The translations under genes and the position numbers were made by a program. The notes beneath the pieces are model-generated. The model was given only the letters and a program-made list of their open reading frames with translations. It did not search any database and was not told where the DNA came from. Shown piece by piece: positions 34,405 to 44,611 of a DNA stretch of 64,000 nt. The first letter of the stretch is position 1. Every line of letters starts with the position of its first letter. Source of the DNA: Bacillus weihaiensis (lineage in GTDB: Bacteria > Bacillota > Bacilli > Bacillales > Bacillaceae); the NCBI RefSeq assembly GCF_001889165.1, contig NZ_CP016020.1, positions 3,979,001-4,043,000 on the forward strand, written 5' to 3'.

Positions 34405-35118
34405 TTATTCCGGAGGATTTTTTTCATTTGAAAAGTACCTTAGGACCCCGTTGTAAATGGAAGCAGATACTTTTTGTTGATACTCTTCGGTTGCTAATAA
34501 CCTCTCCTCATTTGGATTAGATAAGAAACCAACCTCCACTAAAGCACCTGGTTTTTCCATGTTTTTCATGAGATAAACACCATCAATTGGTCTCGCCACA
34601 CGTGAAGTATTCTCTAAGTTACGCCTTAATTCATCTTGAATGTACTTGGCAATATGCTCATTCTCTACAAATCGTCCATCATAGAATGTCTGTGCCCCGC
34701 TCCATTTAGCAGACGGGATGGCATTCAAATGAATCGATAAAAATAAGTCCGCATTTGATTCATTTATCATTTTTACACGATTTCTCAAATCTTCGGCTTT
34801 ACGTTTACTATAGCCTTTCGTATTTTCATCCGCTAAATCAATATCTTCCTCACGGGTTAACATAACCAATGCTCCCTGTTCTTGTAAGTAATCCCTTAGA
34901 AGTAATGATATGCTTAAAGAAATATCCTTCTCTAATGTATCATCCCCTACTGCCCCTCCATCTGGACCACCATGACCAGGGTCAATATAAATAACCTTAC
35001 CACTTAAGGGCAAATTCCAAGAATCCCAAGAATCATCATCTGTAAATTGCCATTGAAAGAGAATAAGTAGTACGATAAAGCCAGCGGTAAAACCAATCCA
35101 TTTTAATTTATTTTTCAT
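34405..35118 (-). CDS. cwlD: N-acetylmuramoyl-L-alanine amidase CwlD (spore cortex)
   Basis: 237 aa from the ATG at 35118 (AGGAGG 8 nt upstream); an ATG at 35124 is too close to that site. The membrane anchor spans about 6-24. The Amidase_3 zinc site shows DPGHGG, then Glu in DTLEKDI, SIHLNA, and the catalytic LVEVGFLSN. CwlD with GerD-independent partner GerS or PdaA makes muramic-delta-lactam in spore cortex, needed for cortex lysis at germination. Confidence 0.94.
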   Translation of the reverse strand: MKNKLKWIGFTAGFIVLLILFQWQFTDDDSWDSWNLPLSGKVIYIDPGHGGPDGGAVGDDTLEKDISLSISLLLRDYLQEQGALVMLTREEDIDLADENTKGYSKRKAEDLRNRVKMINESNADLFLSIHLNAIPSAKWSGAQTFYDGRFVENEHIAKYIQDELRRNLENTSRVARPIDGVYLMKNMEKPGALVEVGFLSNPNEERLLATEEYQQKVSASIYNGVLRYFSNEKNPPE

Positions 35119-35200
35119 CTCCATTCCCTCCTGCTCGTCCTGTAATCAATATATGGGACAAAGAGGAGGATTATGTTAAAGATGTAATGACTTACCCCAA

Positions 35201-35638
35201 TTAATGCAATCTTAGCTTATATCTCTTTTCACCTTTCATATATCCTTGCTTCCACCAAGAATGAATATAATGCTCACATGCAAGATGTACTTCTTCTAAG
35301 GATGAATCACTTCCACGATATTTTCCCCAGTTTATATAATAATCATATAGTTCATCTGTTAGTTGCTTCTCCTCATGATAACAACGGGAGTTCGCAGCCT
35401 CCATTGTTTCACCTAAGTATCCGAATCGACTATACTTTGCACCTAGCATAAAGGCTTCGATTGCGAAATCTACACATCCGTCCTCAATGACATTTTTCTT
35501 TACCGAACTAGAGAAACCACTAAAGCATTCATCAATTTTGGCTTTAATTTCTGCTAATGTTAACTCTCGCAACATTTTCTTCTCATACTTTAATTCCTTT
35601 TGATGTCTCTTTTGCTTCAACGAAATGATTTCACTCAT
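35201..35638 (-). CDS. ybaK: DUF2521 protein YbaK
   Basis: 145 aa (B. subtilis YbaK has 147). A basic N-terminal helix (LKQKRHQKELKYEKK) is followed by a helical DUF2521 domain with AIEAFMLGAKYSRFGYLGE and HSWWKQGYMKGEKRY. Its place beside cwlD is conserved in Bacillus. There is no signal or membrane segment. Function is not known. Confidence 0.9.
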   Translation of the reverse strand: MSEIISLKQKRHQKELKYEKKMLRELTLAEIKAKIDECFSGFSSSVKKNVIEDGCVDFAIEAFMLGAKYSRFGYLGETMEAANSRCYHEEKQLTDELYDYYINWGKYRGSDSSLEEVHLACEHYIHSWWKQGYMKGEKRYKLRLH

Positions 35639-35753
35639 GTAGATGCCTCCTTATCATTATTGTTTATCCGCAGACATATATCATTCGTAAAATCACTACC
35701 AATTTCATGTAAGTCAAAAGATCAAAACATTTCCCAAGAAATGAAGCACTAAT

Positions 35754-35787
35754 AAAAAAACCAACAACATCTTAGTTGTCGGTTTTT
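35754..35787 (-). terminator. Terminator of the BCCT transporter gene
   Basis: Stem CCGACAAC / GTTGTTGG (35775-35782, 35761-35768) then seven T on the minus strand. Confidence 0.8.
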
Positions 35788-35802
35788 ATCTCTTATCAAT
35801 AT

Positions 35803-37326
35803 TTAGACTTTAGGAGCCTTCTTTTTTGGTGTTGGCTTAAAATAGAGTCCCAGCTCTTTCTTTTCCTTTGTTAACGATAGATAGAGAGAGATCATCATCA
35901 GTGCTATTATAAAGGAGAATGGAAAGGCAGCAATAATTAAGGCATTTTGTAATGCTTGCAATCCTCCACTATAAAGCAAGATAAGCGCAACTGTAGACTG
36001 AGCAATACCCCACGTTAATTTCACTGAATTAGAAGGGGTGAGAGAACCATATGTCGTCTGCATCCCTAATACGAACGTTGCAGAATCGGCAGATGTAATG
36101 AAAAATGTACTAATAAGCGTGATTGCAACAATCGAGAGGATTGTAGAACCTGGTAATTGATTAAAGATAGCAAATAAAACCTCTTCAGTAGCAAATTGTG
36201 TTAAATCCACAATTCCCGCTTTCTGAATCTCAATTGCTGATGTACCAAATGTTGCAAACCATAAAAAGCTAACAACTGCAGGCAATAATAAAACACCAAT
36301 TAAAAATTCACGTATCGTACGTCCCCTTGATACACGAGCAATAAAGATCCCGACAAATGGTGACCAAGAAATCCACCAAGCCCAATAGAAAATCGTCCAG
36401 CCATTAATCCAACCACGATGTTCTTCATTGAGTGGCGCTATTCGGAAACTCATCTGAGCGATGTTTTGAATATATCCACCAACTGTATCTGTAAACATGT
36501 TTAAAATAAGAATGGTTGGTCCAATGAAAAACATTAAAATAAATAGACCAATTGCAAGAAACATATTTGTATTACTTAAGTATTTTATTCCTTTACCTAA
36601 TCCAGACCAGGCAGAAATCATAAATAAAACAGTGACAACAGCAATGATAATAAATTGAACCGTAAAATTATTTGGAATCCCTAGTAAATAGGTCAATCCC
36701 CCATTAATTTGTGCAGCCCCAAATCCTAATGTAGTAGCAACACCAATCACTGTTGCAAAGACAGCTAAAACATCAATCAGCGTTCCTAGAGGACCATTCA
36801 TTCTGTTCCCTAATACCGGCTTTAATGTAGCAGAGATCAGTCCAGGCTCGTCTTTACGGAATTTATAATACGCTAGGCCTAAGGCAACAATTGCATAAAT
36901 TCCCCAAGCATGAATCCCCCAATGGAAAAACGTATATCTCATAGATTCTTTATAAGCAGCAGATGTACCGCCTTCAGCAAGAGGTGGGCTCATAAAGTGC
37001 GAAAGTGGTTCTGCAGCACCCCAGAATACTAGTCCTATTCCCATACCAGCACTGAATAGCATAGCAAACCATGTACCCTTTGAATACTCTGGCTTTTCAT
37101 CCGGCTTTCCTAATTTTATTGCTCCAATCGGACTAAAGATAAGAAAGATACAGAAAATGACGACAATTGTTACGAGCGTCAAATAATACCATCCAAAAGC
37201 CGATGTGATAAATTCTTGTATATTGGCTGTTACCTCTTCAAAAGTAATTGGCTTAGAAACACCAAAGATAACCGCACCTAGCACTAAAGCTAGCGTGATC
37301 CAAAAAACATTTGATATTTTCTTCAT
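35803..37326 (-). CDS. BCCT-family transporter (glycine betaine/choline type)
   Basis: 507 aa with twelve hydrophobic segments. The BCCT signature is the aromatic box on TM8 ([20 protein letters not shown]). Also visible are GWYYL near TM2 and the GIHAWGIYA stretch. It imports betaine-type osmoprotectants with sodium or protons; the exact substrate cannot be assigned (OpuD-like in size). It is not found here in B. subtilis, where rpsI and ybaJ adjoin ybaK. ATG at 37326 behind a GAGAGGAG site. Single-gene unit. Confidence 0.9.
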   Translation of the reverse strand: MKKISNVFWITLALVLGAVIFGVSKPITFEEVTANIQEFITSAFGWYYLTLVTIVVIFCIFLIFSPIGAIKLGKPDEKPEYSKGTWFAMLFSAGMGIGLVFWGAAEPLSHFMSPPLAEGGTSAAYKESMRYTFFHWGIHAWGIYAIVALGLAYYKFRKDEPGLISATLKPVLGNRMNGPLGTLIDVLAVFATVIGVATTLGFGAAQINGGLTYLLGIPNNFTVQFIIIAVVTVLFMISAWSGLGKGIKYLSNTNMFLAIGLFILMFFIGPTILILNMFTDTVGGYIQNIAQMSFRIAPLNEEHRGWINGWTIFYWAWWISWSPFVGIFIARVSRGRTIREFLIGVLLLPAVVSFLWFATFGTSAIEIQKAGIVDLTQFATEEVLFAIFNQLPGSTILSIVAITLISTFFITSADSATFVLGMQTTYGSLTPSNSVKLTWGIAQSTVALILLYSGGLQALQNALIIAAFPFSFIIALMMISLYLSLTKEKKELGLYFKPTPKKKAPKV

Positions 37327-37566
37327 TAGTTTCTCCTCTCATTTCTCCTTCAAACTTAATTTAAAAACACACAATTATTAATTATACTAAACTTTCCCAA
37401 GAAAGTAATGTTTGGAGTCATTTGGAGTATTTAAATGTCAGAAATGCAATCTTTACCTACACCTTTTACTAATATGTATAGTAACGTGCTATTTTATGAA
37501 AACATCATGAAACTTTTTGTTTACTTTATTCCTAATAGCTCAGCACACGTTATTTAAAAGTAGGTA

Positions 37567-37596
37567 AGAGTAGAAAGAAGAAGATATTTCTACTCT
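37567..37596. other. Unassigned hairpin near the island left end
   Basis: Perfect 10-bp stem AGAGTAGAAA / TTTCTACTCT (37567-37576, 37587-37596) in the 380-bp gap between the transporter and the att site. No T run, no gene. Confidence 0.5.
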
Positions 37597-37657
37597 CACT
37601 AATAGACGTAAAGCTTGTCTTTATCATATTCAAAGATTTTTAAAGTTCCATAAATAA

Positions 37658-37691
37658 TAAAAAGACCCCCAACCAATAAAGTTTGGGAGCC
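37658..37691 (-). terminator. Ancestral rpsI terminator, displaced by the island
   Basis: Stem GGCTCCCAAAC / GTTGGGGGTC (37681-37691, 37664-37673), then five T on the minus strand. It sits just beyond the left att copy, as the native terminator after rpsI would. It is now 12 kb from that gene. Confidence 0.7.
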
Positions 37692-37704
37692 TTTCAAACG
37701 TATT

Positions 37705-37768
37705 ATTAACGTTTTGAGAACTGAGGTGCACGACGAGCGCCTTTAAGACCGTATTTCTTACGTTCTTT
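37705..37768. other. attL: 64-bp copy of rpsI 3' end
   Basis: Identical over 64 bp to 49688-49751 (from ATTAACGTTTTGAGAACTGA through TTACGTTCTTT). It is a non-coding relic of the original rpsI tail. Confidence 0.95.
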
Positions 37769-37885
37769 TATTTATCCATATAATTTGGAGAAATATGAAA
37801 TAAGACAAACCTTGGTCCATCACTACTTTGCTGCATTTCTAATACCTAAAATTAAAATGAATATTATACCGTTATATATGATTAG

Positions 37886-37903
37886 TGGTCAAAATGTGGT
37901 CAG
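37886..37903. repeat. Candidate integrase arm-type sites, left end
   Basis: Two GTGGTCA repeats (37886-37892, 37897-37903), 11 bp apart, about 120 bp inside attL. The same pair with the same spacing occurs near attR. Confidence 0.6.
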
Positions 37904-37979
37904 GAAATAAACTCTATCGTTTAAGTATCCTGGATTAATTATGTTAAAATTAAAAATAAAAAGGTGGTTTTGATCCACA

Positions 37980-38171
37980 ATGAACAAATTTACTACAGCA
38001 CTTGATGAAGTAATTAAGTCTTTTGAAAAACTTAGCTTGGAATGGGAGAAAATTGAAGATACTCATTCTGATGTTTTATCTGAGAAATACCCCTTTAATG
38101 AGGATTTTCGAGAAGTAGTTTCTTCATTAAAGGAATGGAAGGAATCAATTAATTCTAAGGAACTTAAATAG
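37980..38171 (+). CDS. Small acidic protein, unknown (island)
   Basis: 63 aa (starts MNKFTTALDEVIKSFEKLSL). It is helical, rich in Glu and Lys, with no recognised motif. ATG follows AAGGTGG at 12 nt, a slightly long spacing. It precedes the zinc-ribbon gene by 60 bp in the left end of the island and may share its transcript. Function is unknown. Confidence 0.55.
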   Translation: MNKFTTALDEVIKSFEKLSLEWEKIEDTHSDVLSEKYPFNEDFREVVSSLKEWKESINSKELK

Positions 38172-38232
38172 CTTAAAAGATAAAGATTCTATAGAGTTTG
38201 TTGAGTTTCAAAATTGAGAGGAAGATAAACCT

Positions 38233-38454
38233 ATGTTAAAACTTGAAAAAAGACACTGCCCTTATTGCAAAAATATTGAAGCGCATAATCAATTCCACGA
38301 ATTCTTTTTTGTCAAGACAGAACAAGCTCATTCAGGTACAGTATTTGTTTTTAATTGTTGTGGATGTAAATCTTACTATGAAAGAATCGAAGAAAAGTTG
38401 ATGAAGAAAAGTTTTGATCAAGGAGATGCTACATTTCCAAGAGTATACAAATGA
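38233..38454 (+). CDS. Small zinc-ribbon protein (island)
   Basis: 73 aa. Two cysteine pairs, HCPYC at about 8-12 and CCGC at about 42-45, form a probable four-cysteine zinc ribbon, with strands FFFVKTE and VFVFNC between them. ATG behind GAGGAAGA. Such small ribbons bind nucleic acid or proteins; no specific role can be assigned. A terminator follows at 38575. Confidence 0.6.
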   Translation: MLKLEKRHCPYCKNIEAHNQFHEFFFVKTEQAHSGTVFVFNCCGCKSYYERIEEKLMKKSFDQGDATFPRVYK

Positions 38455-38574
38455 TCTTTAATTAATAGTAAATCATTAAAAGTAAGAAAAATTGCAATGA
38501 TTAGTACTATTATATCGATTTCAAAATGTATTAGTATTGAAATAAGATCAACAATATTCTTAAGAGTTGACCTT

Positions 38575-38608
38575 AATAGGAGTCATTCTTGACTCCTATT
38601 TAAGTTTT
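38575..38608 (+). terminator. Terminator of the small island genes
   Basis: Perfect 11-bp stem AATAGGAGTCA / TGACTCCTATT (38575-38585, 38590-38600) with a 4-nt loop and TTTTTT shortly after. Confidence 0.85.
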
Positions 38609-38715
38609 TTAAAGCTTCATACGCAAAACTACTAATGGTTCCTATTAAAGGATAATATTAATTTTTTAAAGCCCTTCTCGATAGAGAAAGGCTTAATTGA
38701 TAATTTCAAATTATT

Positions 38716-38976
38716 TCATTTATTAATATTATTTTTTTCATCAATAAATTCTTTATATAACTTAATCGCACGTTTTATTTGAGGCTTAACATATGTACTA
38801 AACTTATTAAACTCCTCATTGTTGTCCAAACTTTCAACAATGGTTTCGTAAGATTCTTTAAGATCAGAATCAATTATTTTATCCACCCTACGGACTCTTG
38901 AAACCACATCTCTAGCTGACCTTTCTTTTAATCCCCTATTACTTTCTAGCCATTGTTTAAATAAGTCAAGTTCCAT
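38716..38976 (-). CDS. Small protein downstream of the restriction gene, core-binding-like fold
   Basis: 86 aa from the ATG at 38976 (AAGGAGG 6 nt upstream); an ATG 3 nt earlier is also possible. Pattern LFKQWLESNRGLKERSARDV then VSRVRRVDKIID resembles the helical N-terminal DNA-binding domain of tyrosine recombinases, but no catalytic domain follows. It is the last gene of the leftward restriction-modification unit, 39 bp after the endonuclease. It may bind DNA as a regulator or specificity helper; this is inferred. Confidence 0.6.
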   Translation of the reverse strand: MELDLFKQWLESNRGLKERSARDVVSRVRRVDKIIDSDLKESYETIVESLDNNEEFNKFSTYVKPQIKRAIKLYKEFIDEKNNINK

Positions 38977-39014
38977 CATGAACCTCCTTTCCTGTTTCAT
39001 AAACAAGTACTGAA

Positions 39015-40466
39015 CTAGTTTTCTTGCACCGAGAACATATTAATAGTAAGATCCGATACTAAATTACTAACATCATTACCTAAGTTATTGGATATTATTT
39101 CATTAAAATCTGAATAACCTACCTCTCTAACATCGTTATTTATACAATTATACAAGAATTCCGAGAAAGTCCTAGCAAGTATAATTACTGTTGGTGTATT
39201 TCTTATGTCATTCCGGACAGCAGGAACATATCTTGATGTAACTACAATTGTATATTCTCCACCTATTTTTTCCCTATGAAGTGCTAACCTACCTGCATTT
39301 AAACTAGATAATTTGTTCTTAGTAGATTTAGCATCAACCGCAAACTTCATATTCCCATCTATATAAAGGCATTCAATATCGGTATTTCCTGCTCCACCTA
39401 TTTTTTCTGCCTGAACATTATGGAACATATTGAAACCGTCTACTAAAACATCTTCAAAAAGGTATGCTTCAGCACCATCATTGTTATTAGAGTATTGTTC
39501 GATTAGTTTCGGTAATTCGAGCAATTTAAGTTCTAGCTCATTATCTAATTCTCCAATTTCTCTTAATAAGGTTTTTGGATAAAAACTATGTATCTCCTTT
39601 ATGATATCTTTTTTTAACCTTTCTGGGTCATTTAATTTTAGAGGTTGCTCATCAAAAGGGAATTCCTCTAACAATTTCAAACAATAGTCATATATATGGT
39701 CAGAAATACTAACTGAATTTCTTGTTACCTTTCGAAATGTGTTTGTATTTCCTTGCTGAATTCTGCATATTTGATCTCCGAGTTCTACATTAAAAAGACC
39801 AATTTGTTCAAATAATCGTCTATAATAGTAGTCCCATTCATAAACAGCATTAACCAATACATGCCTCTTATTATTAAATAATATCTCAATCTCCGCATTT
39901 GATAATGCTCTAAGGTTAATAATATCATTTACTAATTCTTCATATTTTTCATCATTAATACTCTGAGTAAAAGCAACTAGGTAAGCGTACTCAAATGCAT
40001 ATAATTTATATTCAAGGCGCTCGTCAGTTAACAACTTAAAAATCAGCCTAAATGGAAACACCTCGAAGACTCTATCAGTCCCCCCATAAGTGTGTGGGAA
40101 CTGTAAAGCCCAGAGCATTGTTAAAAATATTTTTCTGATTTTTTCTTTGTTTCCTATATTGTTTAGAAATAAATTTCCTAATGGACTAAATAAAAACCTT
40201 TTTTGCCCATCAACTTTATCTTTATATCCAAACATAAAGAATTCCAACGTATTAATCCTGTGATTAATAGAATCAAGAGGCATTCCGGGATTTCTTCCAG
40301 TATAAAAATTCATTTCCCTTAGCCTCTGTAAAAGGTTTAATTTTTTATCTTCGGAAATAAGAGTTCGGTTAAAACTCTTTAATTCAATAGCAACAGTACT
40401 AATAATATTAAAATCACTAGTATGCCGGTACAGTATCCATTTCTTTTCTTCTATCCTGTATGTCAT
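39015..40466 (-). CDS. Probable type II restriction endonuclease (PD-(D/E)xK-like)
   Basis: 483 aa from the ATG at 40466, which overlaps the upstream methyltransferase by 50 nt; the frame is open to 40505. The N-terminal 340 residues are helical without a known motif. The C-terminal part has GNTDIE (about 360-365) and VDAK (about 377-380), fitting an Asp ... Asp/Glu-x-Lys nuclease centre, then a helix and [11 protein letters not shown]. That layout, with cleavage at the C-terminus, recalls type IIS enzymes such as the AlwI and FokI groups. Together with two methyltransferases it completes a restriction-modification operon. Target site unknown. Confidence 0.72.
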   Translation of the reverse strand: MTYRIEEKKWILYRHTSDFNIISTVAIELKSFNRTLISEDKKLNLLQRLREMNFYTGRNPGMPLDSINHRINTLEFFMFGYKDKVDGQKRFLFSPLGNLFLNNIGNKEKIRKIFLTMLWALQFPHTYGGTDRVFEVFPFRLIFKLLTDERLEYKLYAFEYAYLVAFTQSINDEKYEELVNDIINLRALSNAEIEILFNNKRHVLVNAVYEWDYYYRRLFEQIGLFNVELGDQICRIQQGNTNTFRKVTRNSVSISDHIYDYCLKLLEEFPFDEQPLKLNDPERLKKDIIKEIHSFYPKTLLREIGELDNELELKLLELPKLIEQYSNNNDGAEAYLFEDVLVDGFNMFHNVQAEKIGGAGNTDIECLYIDGNMKFAVDAKSTKNKLSSLNAGRLALHREKIGGEYTIVVTSRYVPAVRNDIRNTPTVIILARTFSEFLYNCINNDVREVGYSDFNEIISNNLGNDVSNLVSDLTINMFSVQEN

Positions 40467-41553
40467 TATTATTCTTGTCCCCCTCAAGCTCAGGACCAAT
40501 ATCACTCAATATTTTCATTAACATTAAAGGAGGTATAGATTCGCCTATAACAGTCCTTATGAAGTTGTCGGAAACCCAAGACGGGAACTTTATATCTTGA
40601 GGTATAGAAGAAACAATAAAAGTTTCTAATAATGTTAGAACTCTTGCATCTGAGTATGTCCCATCTGAATTTAATCTACCTGGATGTACATTATTGTGTG
40701 AACTCATACTACCGCAGTAAGTTGTTCTAGCATGAGCAGGTTGGTCCCAGACCATTCTTTTAAAAGTATTATGAAAGCCTACAATTCTATCCCCATTTTC
40801 CTTTTTAGGATAATAAACTTCATTCTTTAGAGCACTCTGACCAGTTGGAGTATGCTTTAATGCTAAAACAGCTCTATCATTTTCTACTTTCGCATAATGC
40901 CAAGGAATACCAGAATCTTCTCCACTCTCTAGAGAAGGAAGATGATCAATAGCCTCTCTAAGAGTTATTTCTTGCTCTTGATCTGGCCAGCCCCATTTTA
41001 ATCCCTTTTTATACATCTTAATAATTGCTCTTGGGCGTGTTTGAGCTATTCCAAAGTCTTTTGCGTTCAATATAGCCGCTTCGATAACGTAGTCCTCAGA
41101 ATATTTATTATTTAGAATTTGTTCAAGATGAAGATATTCTCCATTATAAGGAAAATACATTTTTAAAAATTTCGGTACATTTTCTATTAATATATATTCA
41201 AAATTTCCACTATCTATTATATCAAAAATATCAAAAATCAGGTAATTTCTCTCATCATCTTCAAAATGACTTTGTTTTTTGTTTTTCCCAAGTGAACTTA
41301 GCCCCTGACATGGAGGTGTTGCTAATAACAGTTTTACATCATCAGATACATATGATTTAATTTTTTCCTTTACCTCTTCTTGAGTAATATCACCATTAAT
41401 CATAACTGTGTTTGGATTAAAATGTTTATAGCATTCCGCACGTTTAGGTAACAACTCATTTGCAGCAATTATGTTTATACCAATCTTATTAAGTAATAGT
41501 TCTCCAATTCCCGCACTGGAGAATAATGATATTGCATTTAAATTTAAATTCAT
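40417..41553 (-). CDS. DNA (cytosine-5-)-methyltransferase, second copy
   Basis: 378 aa. C5-methyltransferase motifs: [13 protein letters not shown] with catalytic Cys in [31 protein letters not shown], and X GESIPPLM. The target-recognition region between VIII and IX (about 190-290) differs from the first enzyme; [12 protein letters not shown] stands where the other has PTITIRNDA. Its ATG overlaps the first gene's stop (ATGA). The pair is about 45% similar by eye and was probably formed by duplication. It should protect one strand of an asymmetric site. Confidence 0.92.
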   Translation of the reverse strand: MNLNLNAISLFSSAGIGELLLNKIGINIIAANELLPKRAECYKHFNPNTVMINGDITQEEVKEKIKSYVSDDVKLLLATPPCQGLSSLGKNKKQSHFEDDERNYLIFDIFDIIDSGNFEYILIENVPKFLKMYFPYNGEYLHLEQILNNKYSEDYVIEAAILNAKDFGIAQTRPRAIIKMYKKGLKWGWPDQEQEITLREAIDHLPSLESGEDSGIPWHYAKVENDRAVLALKHTPTGQSALKNEVYYPKKENGDRIVGFHNTFKRMVWDQPAHARTTYCGSMSSHNNVHPGRLNSDGTYSDARVLTLLETFIVSSIPQDIKFPSWVSDNFIRTVIGESIPPLMLMKILSDIGPELEGDKNNNDIQDRRKEMDTVPAY

Positions 41554-42620
41554 TGTTCTATCTCCCCTACTAGTTTTTTTAGCATTAGCGGTGGAATGGA
41601 TTCACCAATACACTGTCTAATTAACAATTCTGGTGTATCGTCAGGTATCCCCCAGTCAATGGGGAGTGAATTTAATAACATTAATTCAAGCGGAGTTAAT
41701 ACCCTAGCATCGGAATATGTTCCATCTTCTAATCTTCTCCCGGGGTGAACATTTCTTTGAGAGCTTATAGCATCGTTTCGAATAGTAATTGTAGGAGCCG
41801 GTTCATCCCATAAGATTCTTCGATATGTTGTGTTATATCCTTTTACTCTACTACCATCTAATTTTTTAGGAAAATAGATTTCATTCTCAAATGCAGACAT
41901 ACCTGTTGGAGTATGCTTCATCCATAAAACATGTCTTTCATCGTGTTTTCTGGCAAAATGCCATTTGATATCTGAGAATTCTCCAGATTCAAGACTAGGC
42001 AAATGACTTATAGATTCTCTAACTGTAATTTTTTTCTCAGATGCTGGCCACGGCCATTTTCTGTCTTTTTTATAAAGCTTAATAATAGCTCTTTTTCTTG
42101 TTTGGGGTACTCCCAAATCAGCAGCATCTATAATGCATGTCTCAATATTATATAAATCATTAAACTCATTAATAAGAATATCTTCAACTGTTTTTAGACT
42201 ACCATTATAGGATAACAATAACTTTAAAAGTGAAGGAACATTTTCTATAAGAACATAAGTCGGATCTTTTATGTTAATTACTTCAATCACCTTATAAATT
42301 AAATAATTTCTTTCATCTTTCGACATACTATCAACATTTCTATTTTTACCCGCTACACTCAAACCTTGACAAGGTGGAGAAGCTAATAGAAAATCAATTT
42401 TTTCTGGGGATGAATTTATGAAATTCAAAAAAACATCTTTATCAAGAATATTTCCCTGAATCATGTTAGTTTCAGAATGAACATTCCTATATAAATTAGC
42501 TCTTCTCTCTACTAACTCATTAGCGGTTACTATATCTATCCCTATATCTTTAAAAAAGGTCTCTCCTATTCCAGCACTTGAAAACATTGATAAACCTATA
42601 ATATTTCCCATATTTCTCAC
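41550..42620 (-). CDS. DNA (cytosine-5-)-methyltransferase, first copy
   Basis: 356 aa from a GTG at 42620 (AAGGA 6 nt upstream); an ATG at 42611 is possible. Motif [11 protein letters not shown], motif [13 protein letters not shown] with catalytic Cys, [22 protein letters not shown] region [18 protein letters not shown]. First gene of the unit M-M-R-small gene. The stop overlaps the next start by 4 nt. Two C5 enzymes in tandem are the usual sign of a non-palindromic recognition sequence. Confidence 0.93.
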   Translation of the reverse strand: MRNMGNIIGLSMFSSAGIGETFFKDIGIDIVTANELVERRANLYRNVHSETNMIQGNILDKDVFLNFINSSPEKIDFLLASPPCQGLSVAGKNRNVDSMSKDERNYLIYKVIEVINIKDPTYVLIENVPSLLKLLLSYNGSLKTVEDILINEFNDLYNIETCIIDAADLGVPQTRKRAIIKLYKKDRKWPWPASEKKITVRESISHLPSLESGEFSDIKWHFARKHDERHVLWMKHTPTGMSAFENEIYFPKKLDGSRVKGYNTTYRRILWDEPAPTITIRNDAISSQRNVHPGRRLEDGTYSDARVLTPLELMLLNSLPIDWGIPDDTPELLIRQCIGESIPPLMLKKLVGEIEQ

Positions 42621-42673
42621 AATCCATCCTTAGTTTTATATCATCTAAATAACGAACACTAGTTCCTAGAATG

Positions 42674-42704
42674 ATTATAACATCACAATGTAACTTTGCG
42701 TCAA
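42674..42704 (-). promoter_or_regulatory. Promoter of the restriction-modification unit
   Basis: Minus strand extended -10 TGTTATAAT (hexamer 42674-42679) with TTGACG (42699-42704) at a long 19-nt spacing. The rest of the 300-bp gap to murA holds no confident murA promoter. Confidence 0.5.
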
Positions 42705-42924
42705 TTAATGTGATATAAGGTGAATATACAAACTAGTTTATAACAAACTACAATTTTACAATATTAAGGACAATATATATACGACAAATTTTTGGAACAT
42801 ACAAAAAATCTATATTTGATTAATAACAACTTTAAATGCCTAATGTACCGTATCCTCTACACAAACACCTATTAAAGCCCGAATGCATATTATTACTGTA
42901 TAAATTATTGCCGGAGGGATAATC

Positions 42925-44232
42925 ATGGAAAAAATTATAGTCCGTGGAGGAGAGGAATTAAAAGGTACTGTTCATGTTGAAGGAGCTAAAAATGCAGCCT
43001 TACCCATACTTATAGCAACTTTATTGGCAAGTGAAGGAAAAAATACAATTTATAATGTACCCTCCCTCACTGATGTAAAAACTACTATTGAGATATTAAA
43101 ATACTTAGGTTCAGAGGTTATTTACTCTAATAAAGAAGTCAATATAATTACTGGAAAACACTTAAAAGTAACTGCCCCTTTCGAATTTGTAAGAAAATTA
43201 CGTGCATCCGTACTATTTATGGGGCCACTTTTAGCAATAAATGGGAAAGCAAAAATTGCCCTTCCTGGAGGTTGTGCTATAGGCACACGCCCCATAGATC
43301 AGCATATTAAGGGATTTAAAGCTATGGGTGTAGATATTAATATCGGTAACGGTTACATTGATGCTGTAGTTAATAAACCACTTCAGGGTGCAGAAATTTA
43401 TCTAGATTCTCCTAGTGTAGGTGCTACTGAAAATATTATGATGGCTGCAACACTTGCTGAAGGAACAACATTAATCAAAAATTGTGCCAAGGAGCCCGAA
43501 ATATCCGATTTAGCAATTTTTTTAAATAAAATGGGAGCAAGGATAAGTGGCGCTGGTACAGATACAATAAAAATAGAAGGTGTAAAAAAACTAACTGGTA
43601 GTTCCCACAGTGTCATGCCAGATAGAATTGAAGCAGGAACTTTTATGGTAGCTACTGCAATAACAAAAGGTAACGTCTTGGTTAAGGGTGCTAAACTAGA
43701 ACATTTAGCCTCACTTGTAGCAAAACTAAAAGACATGGGAATAAAAATCCTTGAGGAAGAAAATGGACTAAGGGTTATTGGTTCTAAGGAATTAAAGGCT
43801 GTAGATATAAAAACGTTGCCGTACCCAGGTTTTCCAACAGACATGCAGCCCCAAATGATGGCATTGTTACTACAGGCTGAAGGAACAAGTATTATTACAG
43901 AAACAGTTTTTGAAAATCGTTTTATGCATGTAAATGAATTTCAGCGTATGAATACAAATATAAAAGTTGATGGGCGTTCAGCCATTATTAATGGTCCATC
44001 AAATCCTAGTGGAGCCGTAGTTTCAGCAACAGATTTACGTGCAGCAGCAGCTTTGATATTACTAGGTTTAGCATCTAAAGATGAAACAACTGTAACAAAT
44101 TTAATTCATTTAGATCGTGGTTACGTAAATTTCGCTCATAAATTATCTAGTCTTGGAGCAAATATTACCCGCTTTTCACAAATTAATGATACCGAAAAAA
44201 GTGAAAAAAAGATATCTTTCAATAACCATTAA
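42925..44232 (+). CDS. murA: UDP-N-acetylglucosamine 1-carboxyvinyltransferase (MurA), island-borne
   Basis: 435 aa. It catalyses the first committed step of peptidoglycan synthesis, adding enolpyruvate from PEP to UDP-GlcNAc. Key residues are all present: Lys 22 and Asn 23 (EGAKNAALP), the fosfomycin-binding Cys 117 in GGCAIGTRP, Asp 306 in FPTDMQ, and DLR at 370-372. A C-terminal tail of about 17 residues beyond the usual end is Lys/Asn rich. Start ATG has GGAGG upstream. Bacilli keep murAA and murAB elsewhere, so this is probably an extra copy carried by the island. Retained Cys means it is not an intrinsically fosfomycin-proof form. Confidence 0.93.
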   Translation: MEKIIVRGGEELKGTVHVEGAKNAALPILIATLLASEGKNTIYNVPSLTDVKTTIEILKYLGSEVIYSNKEVNIITGKHLKVTAPFEFVRKLRASVLFMGPLLAINGKAKIALPGGCAIGTRPIDQHIKGFKAMGVDINIGNGYIDAVVNKPLQGAEIYLDSPSVGATENIMMAATLAEGTTLIKNCAKEPEISDLAIFLNKMGARISGAGTDTIKIEGVKKLTGSSHSVMPDRIEAGTFMVATAITKGNVLVKGAKLEHLASLVAKLKDMGIKILEEENGLRVIGSKELKAVDIKTLPYPGFPTDMQPQMMALLLQAEGTSIITETVFENRFMHVNEFQRMNTNIKVDGRSAIINGPSNPSGAVVSATDLRAAAALILLGLASKDETTVTNLIHLDRGYVNFAHKLSSLGANITRFSQINDTEKSEKKISFNNH

Positions 44233-44270
44233 ATTTCAACCCTTCAATATCATCAAATTAATAGACACTG

Positions 44271-44319
44271 AAAAAAAGCTGTAGTTATAAAATCATAAAT
44301 TGATCTTATAACTACAGCC
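44271..44319. terminator. Bidirectional terminator between murA and SRP RNA
   Basis: Long stem CTGTAGTTATAA / TTATAACTACAG (arms about 44279-44290 and 44306-44317) with seven T on the minus strand and TTATTTT on the plus strand. It ends both convergent units. Confidence 0.88.
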
Positions 44320-44335
44320 TTATTTTATTATAGAG

Positions 44336-44605
44336 AATACCGTGCACCTTCAGTCGATTAGCCACCATAGGCGTTACTCAAACAGTTAGCTCGGCTCAGG
44401 CAACCCTACGGCACATGAGAGCTTCCACTTAATGCTGCTTCCTTCCGGACCTGACATGGTTCATGGATTCCCATTGCGTAGGACCCAAACGTCAACACCA
44501 CTTACTTGAGACAGCCCTACAGTGTTCTACCCTCTAGAAGGAATTCGGCCTCGCTAGAGCGGATTGCGAGTATAGGGCACCGCTACCTCCCCGCTTAGCA
44601 CGGTA
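44336..44605 (-). ncRNA. scr: Signal recognition particle RNA (large Bacillus type), island-borne
   Basis: About 270 nt. The minus strand follows the B. subtilis scr RNA through its whole length: GTGCTAAGCGGGGAGGTAGC near the 5' end, the Ffh-binding helix 8 with ATGTCAGGTCCGGAAGGAAG and GCAGC, GGGTTGCCTGAGCCGAGCTA, and GAAGGTGCACGGTA at the 3' end. The ends pair (TACCGTGC / GCACGGTA). The Alu domain is present, so it is the full Gram-positive form. The normal chromosomal place is near dnaX/recR; here it sits between island genes with its own promoter and terminator. Confidence 0.95.
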
Positions 44606-44611
44606 AAGCTA

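Noticed and set aside
37705-37768. Left rpsI copy as a ribosomal protein pseudogene
   Set aside because: It is only the last 20 codons and coincides exactly with the island repeat, so it is an attachment-site copy, not a decayed gene.
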